From assembly GCA_005883865.1 (NCBI GenBank), contig VBAO01000169.1, positions 1 through 5,009 of the forward strand: a DNA stretch of 5,009 bases, read 5' to 3'. The notes under the pieces are model-generated. The model saw nothing but the letters and a program-made list of their open reading frames with translations, was not told where the DNA came from and did not search any database. This stretch comes from Candidatus Segetimicrobium genomatis. Lineage in GTDB: Bacteria; Sysuimicrobiota; Sysuimicrobiia; Sysuimicrobiales; Segetimicrobiaceae. How positions within the stretch are numbered: position 1 is the first letter of the stretch; each line of letters opens with the position of its first letter. A program made the position numbers and the translations under genes. Below, piece after piece: positions 1 through 4,660 of this stretch.

Positions 1-2
1 GC

Positions 3-158
3 CACGGCTTCACGGGGCGGGACGTGGCCGTCCACAGTCCCGGGGGCGTCCTGCGCGTGCACGTCGGAGGGGACTACACCGTGCGCCTGACGGGGCCGGC
101 GGAGGAGACCTGCCGCGGCACGTTCAGCCGCGACCTGCTCGCCCGCCTGCGGAGATAG
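3..158 (+). CDS. dapF: Diaminopimelate epimerase DapF, C-terminal end (partial)
   Basis: The first 51 codons visible here run in frame to a TAG at 156-158; the gene begins outside the window. The translation opens with HGFTGRDVAVHSPGG and continues to VRLTGPAEE, matching the end of diaminopimelate epimerases, where a strand with V-x-x-P/L-GG is followed by a strand with the family signature (V/R)LTGPA and a short C-terminal helix. DapF interconverts LL- and meso-diaminopimelate in lysine and peptidoglycan synthesis in the cytoplasm. The two catalytic cysteines lie upstream of this fragment and cannot be checked. The tail (RDLLARLRR) is slightly longer than the usual end. Only 3 bp separate its stop from the next start, so it is probably co-transcribed with the phosphoglycerate mutase gene. 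The family call rests on the GG and LTGPA motifs only. Confidence 0.8.
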   Translation, partial: HGFTGRDVAVHSPGGVLRVHVGGDYTVRLTGPAEETCRGTFSRDLLARLRR

Positions 159-161
159 CGG

Positions 162-659
162 ATGCGGCCGATTCTCTACGTGATCCTGGACGGGCTGGGC
201 GACCGTCCCATTCCCGCGCTCGGCGATCGAACGCCGCTCGAAGCCGCAACGATCCCCGAGCTCACCGCCCTCGCGCGCCGCGGCCGCACCGGGCTGGTGC
301 AGACGGTGGGCAAGGGGATCGCCCCGGAGTCCGACGTGGCCGTTACCGCCATCCTCGGATACGATCCATTCACCTATCACACCGGCCGCGGGGTGTTCGA
401 GGCCGTGGGCGCGGGGATGCCGTTTCGGGACGGCGACCTGGCGCTCCGCGGGAACTTCGCGACCGGCGGGGAAGGCCTGCGCATCCTCGATCGCCGGGCC
501 GGGCGGGATCTTACCTCCGAGGAGGCGCACGCGCTCGCCGATGCCGTGACCCGCGACCTGCGGCTCGAGGCCGGCTCTCGGGGAAGATCAGCAACACGGA
601 TCCCGCGTATGGGCGCGTCGAAGGGCTCGGCGTCGCCCGCGAGCAGGCGGGGTCGGTGA
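162..659 (+). CDS. apgM: Cofactor-independent phosphoglycerate mutase (ApgM type), N-terminal part of a frame-broken gene
   Basis: This is the N-terminal third of an archaeal-type 2,3-bisphosphoglycerate-independent phosphoglycerate mutase (alkaline phosphatase superfamily), which interconverts 3- and 2-phosphoglycerate in glycolysis. Visible signatures are LDGLGDRP at residues 9-16 (D10 expected to bind metal), TPLEAA at 24-29, PESD at 55-58 with S57 the expected phospho-accepting serine, ILGYDP at 64-69, GRGVFEA at 75-81 and DRRAGR at 110-115. Homology ends at about residue 137 (LRLEAG). The remaining codons, to the TGA at 657-659, are arginine- and serine-rich out-of-frame sequence. The true protein resumes in another frame at about position 572. 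The ATG at 162 is preceded by GGAG at 151-154 with 7-nt spacing, inside the end of dapF. The fragment alone lacks most of the metal-binding residues and should not be active. Confidence 0.85.
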   Translation: MRPILYVILDGLGDRPIPALGDRTPLEAATIPELTALARRGRTGLVQTVGKGIAPESDVAVTAILGYDPFTYHTGRGVFEAVGAGMPFRDGDLALRGNFATGGEGLRILDRRAGRDLTSEEAHALADAVTRDLRLEAGSRGRSATRIPRMGASKGSASPASRRGR

Positions 660-1369
660 CGGAGGAGTGCACCCCGCTGGACTCGAGCGAAGAAGCCAGG
701 ACCGCCGCCGCCCTCGTCAACGAGTTCACGCGGCGCTCCCACGAACTGCTCGAGCGGCACCCCGTCAACGCGCGCCGGCGCGCCAGAGGCAGTCCCCCCG
801 CCAACTTGATCCTCGTGCGGGACGCCGGGGACCACCTTCCCTCGATGCCCCCGATCGCCGAGCGCTCCGGGGTGCAGTTCGGGTGCTTCGTGGAGATGCC
901 CGTCGAGCGGGGGATCGCTCAGCTCACCGGCATGCGCGTCATTCCGGTCCCCCCGAGCGGGGTGGACAAGGCGGGAGTCTATGCGGCGTGGGCGAGAACC
1001 GCGACGGAAGAGATCAAGCGGTCGGGCGGGCTGTACATTCACATCAAGGGCCCGGACGAGCCGGGCCACGACGGCGATTGGGAGGCCAAGCGGGCCGTGA
1101 TCGAGACCATCGATCGGGCGTTCTTCGCGACGCTGCTGGCCGGCATCGAACCCGAGGAGGTCGTCGTCGCGGTCACGGCCGATCACGCCACGCCGTGCGC
1201 CCTCCACCGGCACTCCGACGACCCGGTTCCCCTGCTGCTCGCCGGCGGGGGCGTCGCCCCGGACGGCGGCCGAGGCTTCAGCGAATCGGCGTGCGCGCAC
1301 GGCAGCCTGGGGACGCTCAAGGGAGTGGAGGTGCTGCCGCTCCTCGTGAAGACCGCGGGCGCCCCCTAA
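656..1369 (+). CDS. apgM: Cofactor-independent phosphoglycerate mutase (ApgM type), C-terminal part of a frame-broken gene
   Basis: This carries the remaining metal-binding half of the same enzyme. Family sequence in this frame actually starts near 572 (RLSGKISNTDPAYGRVEG), well before the GTG at 656, which has no clear ribosome binding site and is probably not a natural start. Within the fragment, counted from the GTG, HPVN lies at 35-38, LVRDAGDHLP at 53-62, HIKGPDEPGHDGD at 129-141, TADHATPC at 174-181 and HSDDPVPLL at 186-194. D134, H138, D176, H177 and H186 are the expected metal ligands. The C-terminus (GSLGTLKGVEVLPLL) is typical and complete, ending at a TAA at 1367-1369. Joined to the upstream part it would give about 400 residues, slightly short for the family. 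The gene therefore appears both frameshifted and internally shortened. It converges on the methyltransferase gene with 15 bp between stops. Confidence 0.85.
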   Translation: MTEECTPLDSSEEARTAAALVNEFTRRSHELLERHPVNARRRARGSPPANLILVRDAGDHLPSMPPIAERSGVQFGCFVEMPVERGIAQLTGMRVIPVPPSGVDKAGVYAAWARTATEEIKRSGGLYIHIKGPDEPGHDGDWEAKRAVIETIDRAFFATLLAGIEPEEVVVAVTADHATPCALHRHSDDPVPLLLAGGGVAPDGGRGFSESACAHGSLGTLKGVEVLPLLVKTAGAP

Positions 1370-1384
1370 CCCCCGCGCGTCGCC

Positions 1385-2782
1385 TTACGCCGGCTGCGGG
1401 AGTGCGCCGCGATCCAGGATCGCCACGCACTCCACGTGGTGGGTGTGCGGGAACAGATCCAGCGGCTGCACCGTCCGGATCGCGTACCCCGCGCCGACCA
1501 ACTCCCCCAGATCGGGCGCCAGGGTGGTCGGATTGCACGAGACGTACACGATCCGCGGGGCGTTGGCGCCGATGATCTTCCGCATCACCCGGCTTCCTGC
1601 GCCGCTCCGCGGAGGGTCGAGCACGAGGAGGTCCGGCGATCCAACGCGGGAGACGAGGTCGGGCAGGACCCGCCGGACGTCTCCCGGGATGAACTCCGCG
1701 TTCCCGATGCCGTTGAGGGCCGCATTCTCCCGGGCCGCGTCGACGGCCGGGGTGACGATCTCCAGGCCGTAGACCCTTCCGGCCCGGCGGGCGAGGGCGA
1801 GCGAGAACGTTCCGACCCCGCAGTAGAGGTCGTAGACGGTTTCTCCTCCGCCCACCCCCGCGAGGGTCTCCACCACCTCGATCAGGCGCTCCGCCTGGGC
1901 GGTGTTGGTTTGGAAGAACGTCTCCAGGCCGATCCGGAACCGGAGGCCCGCGAGTTCCTCCATAATATAGGGCCGTCCGGCAATGACCGCGACGGTCGTC
2001 AGGGCAAGGCCGTCCGAGGGGCCCGGATTCACCCCGAGGAGGACGCTGGCGACCCGCGGGGCGGCGGCCGTGAGGCGGCCGGCGAGTTCGCGGATCCCGG
2101 GGACGGCCGGCGCGGTGGCGATCAGCGCGACCATGATCTCCCCGGTGCGCTTCCCCTCGCGAATGACCACCTGCCGGAGGAGGCCGGTGTGGTCGCGGGC
2201 ATCGTACCGGGACAGCCCCGAGGCGTCGGCCCATTCCCGCACCACGCGGAGGACCCCGTTGGCCTCGGCGGATTGGATCAGGCAGGCGTCGATCGGGGCG
2301 ACCTGGTCGAACGCCCCCCGTCGATGGAGGCCGAGCGTTCCGTCCGGGTGGAAGGTGAACTCCATCTTGTTCCGGTACGCCCAAGGGTCGGCCGCCTCGA
2401 GGATCGGCCCGACCTCCACGTCGCGGAGGCGGGCGAGGTGGGCCAGGCTCTCGCGGACGATGCTCTCCTTGGCCCGGAGCTGATCCGCGTACCCGAGATG
2501 CTGCCAGACGCATCCCCCGCAGGGGCCGAAGTGCGGACAGGGGGGCACCGTCCGCAGCGCCGAGGGGGATTCGACCTCGACGAGGTCCGCCTCGGCGAAC
2601 GAGGGCTTCACCCGCCGCAGGCGCACGCGCGCGCGGTCGCCGGGCGCGGTGTCCGGGACGAACACCACGTACCCATCGATGCGCCCCACGCCTCTGCCGC
2701 CGTAGGCCAGCCGGTCGATCACGAGCGTGACCTCGTCGCCGCGCCGAAAGGACGGGCGCGCGTGGGTGGCGGCCGGTTTCAT
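1385..2782 (-). CDS. rlmD: 23S rRNA (uracil-C5)-methyltransferase, RlmD/RumA family
   Basis: This complete 465-residue protein is an S-adenosylmethionine-dependent RNA m5U methyltransferase of the TrmA/RumA/RlmCD superfamily. Residues about 10-70 form a TRAM RNA-binding domain (LAYGGRGVGRIDGYVVFVP). C82, C88, C91 and C167 have the spacing of the RumA [4Fe-4S] cluster (C-x5-CGGC plus a later Cys). The catalytic domain shows FFQTN at 289-293, SAM motif I YDLYCGVGTFSL at 317-328, acidic E341 for the SAM ribose, LDPPRSG at 388-394, the nucleophile C416 in VSCNP, and E451 in HHVECV as the likely base. All key residues are intact. Target choice (U1939, U747 or both) cannot be decided from sequence; the iron-sulfur cluster argues against the tRNA enzyme TrmA. 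The ATG at 2782 starts directly before the TRAM domain. No good Shine-Dalgarno precedes it. Confidence 0.92.
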   Translation of the reverse strand: MKPAATHARPSFRRGDEVTLVIDRLAYGGRGVGRIDGYVVFVPDTAPGDRARVRLRRVKPSFAEADLVEVESPSALRTVPPCPHFGPCGGCVWQHLGYADQLRAKESIVRESLAHLARLRDVEVGPILEAADPWAYRNKMEFTFHPDGTLGLHRRGAFDQVAPIDACLIQSAEANGVLRVVREWADASGLSRYDARDHTGLLRQVVIREGKRTGEIMVALIATAPAVPGIRELAGRLTAAAPRVASVLLGVNPGPSDGLALTTVAVIAGRPYIMEELAGLRFRIGLETFFQTNTAQAERLIEVVETLAGVGGGETVYDLYCGVGTFSLALARRAGRVYGLEIVTPAVDAARENAALNGIGNAEFIPGDVRRVLPDLVSRVGSPDLLVLDPPRSGAGSRVMRKIIGANAPRIVYVSCNPTTLAPDLGELVGAGYAIRTVQPLDLFPHTHHVECVAILDRGALPQPA

Positions 2783-2788
2783 GACTCT

Positions 2789-2794
2789 ATCTTA
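2789..2794 (-). promoter_or_regulatory. Possible -10 element of a leaderless rlmD transcript
   Basis: On the minus strand TAAGAT occupies exactly -12 to -7 relative to the A of the rlmD ATG, fitting the TAnnnT pattern of a -10 box if transcription began at the start codon. No Shine-Dalgarno is present in the preceding 15 bases, which is consistent with a leaderless message. No recognisable -35 hexamer lies 16-18 bp further upstream (that stretch is GC-only), so this is a weak call that could be chance. Confidence 0.3.
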
Positions 2795-2825
2795 CTGCAG
2801 ATCCCGGAGGCGCGCCGCCGACGCA

Positions 2826-2879
2826 CCTCATCATTCCGGTGACCGAAAAGGATCTGGTTGCCTCATAAATCCGGTGACC
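2826..2879. repeat. Pair of 19-bp imperfect direct repeats upstream of rlmD
   Basis: Positions 2826-2844 and 2861-2879 match at 17 of 19 bases (CCTCAT, two differences in the next three bases, then TCCGGTGACC), with a 35-bp period. They lie in the 136-bp gap between the channel-like gene and rlmD, which otherwise holds no gene I can support. They may be binding sites for a regulator acting on rlmD or remnants of a local duplication; the sequence does not decide. Confidence 0.5.
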
Positions 2880-2918
2880 AACGGCCGGAGACGTCATGTC
2901 CCCGCGTGCGGTCCGTAT

Positions 2919-3659
2919 CTAAACCGAATTGGTCGCCTGTTTCTTGCGGCGCCCTCGCAGGCGGTGCGGCAAGTACGAGCGGTCGCCGACCCAGGGCGCG
3001 GGCGGGGTCGCGAGGAATTGCGCGACCTGGTTCAGTATCGACGCGTATTTCGAGCGTATCTCGGCAAACTGCTGCCAGTGGGTTTCGCCGTCCCTGACCC
3101 GGTAGCCGGCCGTCCTCAAGCGGCCAACCGCGACCATGTACTCGCCGCGCTCGATGATCGGATCCGGCGTCGCCTTGAGCCCATAGACCACCGCCATGTC
3201 CTCGACGAGATGGTCGCCGACCGTGAACATCAGCCGTGCCGCGCCGGCCGACTCCACCTCGACCGAGCTGATCACGAGCGCTGCGGCATCCATGACCGCG
3301 GCGAAAGAGTTGATCCAGGCCTCATTGTCGTGGCTCGACCGGAAGAAGGCGAGGAGTGGATACGCCAGGTGGCTCTCGAGCACCATGGCCGACCAACGGC
3401 GCCACTCATCGAACGTCTCCTTGAGCGCCGCACCCATGTCCGGTTCCGCCGACGTCTCGAGCAGCTGCACGGCCGAGGCCCCGGCGAGGGCATCAAGCGC
3501 CACGACCGACTCCTCGCGCGATCGAAACGCTCCGTACAGCTCGAACAGGACGGTGATGGCGAGAGCAGCGAGCACCACCCCATTTGCGCTCTCGATGACG
3601 ATGAGCACTCTGGCCCCGGCGCGCTCGGGCACGAAGTCCCCGTAGGCGAGGGGCATCAC
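2919..3659 (-). CDS. Potassium-channel-like protein, 5'-truncated (pore filter, second TM helix and cytoplasmic domain only)
   Basis: The reading frame opens inside what should be the pore of a two-TM potassium channel. Residues 3-11 read PLAYGDFVP, corresponding to the selectivity filter (usually GYGD) and the turn after it. A second membrane helix follows at about 17-42, then the cytoplasmic region beginning FRSREESVVALDALAGA. The rest (LETSAE, the WSAMVLESHLAYPLLAFFRSS stretch around 90-112, MDAAALVIS) resembles the conserved soluble domain I associate with bacterial channel proteins of this type. The first TM helix and pore helix are absent: the frame is closed by the stop of the DsrE gene at 3717-3719, only 19 codons upstream. 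The only starts are GTG 3659 and ATG 3656, neither with a Shine-Dalgarno. The filter glycine is replaced by alanine. It is most likely a decayed gene or a recombination remnant; a working soluble or membrane-tethered fragment is possible. It ends with a TAG at 2919-2921. Confidence 0.6.
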   Translation of the reverse strand: MMPLAYGDFVPERAGARVLIVIESANGVVLAALAITVLFELYGAFRSREESVVALDALAGASAVQLLETSAEPDMGAALKETFDEWRRWSAMVLESHLAYPLLAFFRSSHDNEAWINSFAAVMDAAALVISSVEVESAGAARLMFTVGDHLVEDMAVVYGLKATPDPIIERGEYMVAVGRLRTAGYRVRDGETHWQQFAEIRSKYASILNQVAQFLATPPAPWVGDRSYLPHRLRGRRKKQATNSV

Positions 3660-3716
3660 AAACCGGACGGGCCCGAGCGCACATCGTACTGCGAATTTCG
3701 TTGGTGGCCAGAATGG

Positions 3717-4082
3717 TCAAAAGCTCAGGACCCGGTCGGCTTCCATGGTCAGCCGCGCCAGATCCGGCGGGGTCATGAACTCTGCGGACCGGCCGGCCAG
3801 GTGCTGCTGCGAGACCCCCCGGGCCTCGGCGCAGCCTTTTCAGACATAGAGGCGGATTCCCTTCTGCGCGCATCCGGACAGGAGATCCGCAAGCGGCGGG
3901 ATGCCGACCCCTCGGACGCCTTGGGCGACCTCGCGCTTGAGCAACTCGGTCGCATCCCCGGCGAGCGCCACCGCGCATTCCTGCCCCGCGGGGACCGCTC
4001 CGTTCACGGCGATATGAAACGGGATGCTGGCCCGCGTGGGATCCTGAGCGCCCGTGCTCGTCACGATCAGGAGCTTTGCCAT
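3717..4082 (-). CDS. DsrE-family selenoprotein (in-frame TGA read as selenocysteine at residue 81)
   Basis: Without recoding the frame stops at a TGA (3842-3840) after 80 residues ending KGIRLYV, too short for a DsrE/DsrF-like protein. Reading through gives U-K-G-C-A-E-A-R-G-V and a C-terminus ending EADRVLSF at a TGA at 3719-3717, for 121 residues in total, the normal family length. Features are the N-terminal strand MAKLLIVTSTGAQDPTRA, ALAGDATELLK at 39-49, GVRGVGIPPLADLL at 55-68 and the redox motif U81-x-x-C84, located where many homologues carry cysteine after (R)xYV. C36 and C71 are further cysteines. DsrE-fold proteins handle thiol, persulfide or peroxide chemistry in the cytoplasm; DsrE-like selenoproteins have been described in metagenomic surveys. 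GAGGGGG lies 6-12 nt before the ATG and overlaps the doxX stop, so the two genes are one operon. A sequencing error or nonsense mutation is the alternative. The frame 3' of the TGA keeps family-like sequence, which argues for recoding. Confidence 0.82.
3803..3835 (-). promoter_or_regulatory. Candidate bacterial SECIS stem-loop
   Basis: On the minus strand the mRNA just after the TGA can fold into an outer 5-bp stem (GCUGC at 3835-3831 with GCAGC at 3807-3803). A small internal loop follows, then an inner 8-bp stem (CGAGGCCC at 3828-3821 with GGGUCUCG at 3817-3810, one G-U pair) closed by a GGG loop at 3820-3818. The loop begins 20 nt after the UGA and starts with G, meeting the usual bacterial SECIS rules as I know them (loop about 16-37 nt from UGA, a G in the first loop positions). 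GC-rich DNA forms stems easily, so the fold supports but does not prove recoding. Confidence 0.55.
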
Positions 4083-4092
4083 GGCGTCCCCC

Positions 4093-4518
4093 TCACAGTC
4101 CCGTGCGGATCGCGTGGTCCAACGCCACCCGGCCGGGGCCCGTCACGAGGAGCGAGAGCAGCATCATCAGGATGGCCCAGTCCCACTCCCAGCCTTCGTT
4201 GGAGATCAGGAAGCCTTTGCTCCACTTCACCTTGAGGATGATGGTCAGGAACTCGATCGCGCCCACGAGCGCCCAGAAGCGGGTGAGGAAGCCGAGGAGG
4301 ATGCACACCCCTCCGACGAACTCGGTGATTCCGGCGGCGTACGCGAAGAAGAGCGGGCTCGGAAAGCCCATGCTCCCGATATACCCGGCAAACCCCTTCG
4401 GGCCCGGCTTGGGCCCGAACAGCTTGGGATACCCATGAAGGATGAACGTGAATGCCACTCCCAGGCGGATGAAATCGGGCCCCCAGGATGCCAGCCCGCC
4501 GAAGATGCCTTGCAGCAT
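4093..4518 (-). CDS. DoxX family membrane protein
   Basis: This is a 141-residue integral membrane protein of the DoxX family, with four predicted helices at roughly 14-31, 55-76, 80-97 and 111-126. The family motif HGYPKLFG lies at 28-35 just after helix 1, a conserved acidic residue in TEFVGG at 65-70 in helix 2, and the typical C-terminal GPGRVALD at 127-134. DoxX-like proteins are linked to thiosulfate:quinone oxidoreductase (DoxD) and to redox or envelope functions, but the exact role of this one is unknown. I chose ATG 4518 over the longer ATG 4575. It is preceded by GGGGAAGGGGGAAG with good spacing, gives the normal length, and the extra 19 residues of the longer form are not family-like. 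The DsrE gene follows after 10 bp in the same direction. A divergent GntR regulator lies upstream, so regulation from the shared intergenic region is plausible. Confidence 0.88.
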   Translation of the reverse strand: MLQGIFGGLASWGPDFIRLGVAFTFILHGYPKLFGPKPGPKGFAGYIGSMGFPSPLFFAYAAGITEFVGGVCILLGFLTRFWALVGAIEFLTIILKVKWSKGFLISNEGWEWDWAILMMLLSLLVTGPGRVALDHAIRTGL

Positions 4519-4585
4519 TGGGCTTCCCCCCTTCCCCTCGATGCTTGTGGTGAGAATTGATTGCGCGACAACCATACACCTCTAC

Positions 4586-4615
4586 TTGACAAGATTCGTT
4601 CCCGCTTCCTACAAT
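4586..4615 (+). promoter_or_regulatory. Sigma70-type promoter for the GntR gene
   Basis: A consensus -35 hexamer TTGACA (4586-4591) and a near-consensus -10 hexamer TACAAT (4610-4615) are separated by 18 bp. Transcription should begin near 4622, in the direction of the GntR-family gene. The two palindromes at 4632-4660 lie just downstream of the predicted start point. This is the clearest promoter in the window. Confidence 0.75.
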
Positions 4616-4631
4616 CCCGGTGAAGGTGCAT

Positions 4632-4642
4632 TGGTCAGACCA
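4632..4642. promoter_or_regulatory. FadR-type GntR operator, palindrome 1 (TGGTCAGACCA)
   Basis: TGGTC and GACCA are perfect inverted repeats around a single A. FadR-subfamily regulators such as PdhR and LldR bind TGGT-N3-ACCA palindromes, and this site fits that form exactly. It lies about 10-20 bp downstream of the predicted transcription start of the adjacent FadR-type gene, a natural position for autorepression. Confidence 0.65.
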
Positions 4643-4644
4643 CT

Positions 4645-4660
4645 GGTCCATCAATGGACC
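4645..4660. promoter_or_regulatory. Second palindrome in the GntR leader (GGTCCAT-CA-ATGGACC)
   Basis: A perfect 7-bp inverted repeat with a 2-bp centre starts two bases after the first palindrome and shares the core GGTC/GACC. Its right arm contains the ATG at 4654. It could be a second operator half-site pair, giving cooperative binding over 4632-4660, or an mRNA hairpin sequestering that ATG. The shared core favours the operator reading. Confidence 0.5.

Noticed and set aside
560..660. Programmed ribosomal frameshift in apgM
   Set aside because: No slippery heptamer was seen at the junction, and a frame change alone would not restore the missing central segment.
377..1300. Minus-strand frame of 307 codons opposite apgM
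   Set aside because: It is a low-complexity shadow of the two apgM frames, which carry clear family motifs.
1361..1400. Bidirectional terminator between the convergent apgM and rlmD genes
   Set aside because: The 15-bp gap and flanks contain no stem followed by a T-run; a factor-dependent terminator cannot be judged by eye.
1317..2513. Second minus-strand frame of 398 codons inside rlmD
   Set aside because: It is out of frame with rlmD, extremely rich in R, P and G, and without motifs.
1436..2842. Plus-strand open frame of 468 codons, opposite rlmD
   Set aside because: The minus-strand frame has every methyltransferase motif; this one is its complement and shows none.
3660..3719. DsrE and channel fusion by reading the TGA at 3719-3717 as a second selenocysteine
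   Set aside because: The DsrE protein ends naturally with EADRVLSF just before that TGA, and the following codons resemble neither family until the pore filter.
2727..4235. Plus-strand open frame of 502 codons
   Set aside because: It runs antisense to the channel-like, DsrE and doxX genes, has no recognisable domain and an arginine/glycine/proline-rich composition typical of a GC-rich shadow frame.
4519..4575. Longer doxX start at ATG 4575
   Set aside because: The extra residues are not family-like, while ATG 4518 has a purine-rich ribosome binding site and gives the normal length.
4560..4630. Minus-strand promoter for doxX
   Set aside because: TTGTCA and TATGGT are present but only 10 bp apart, too close for a sigma70 promoter, so none is called.
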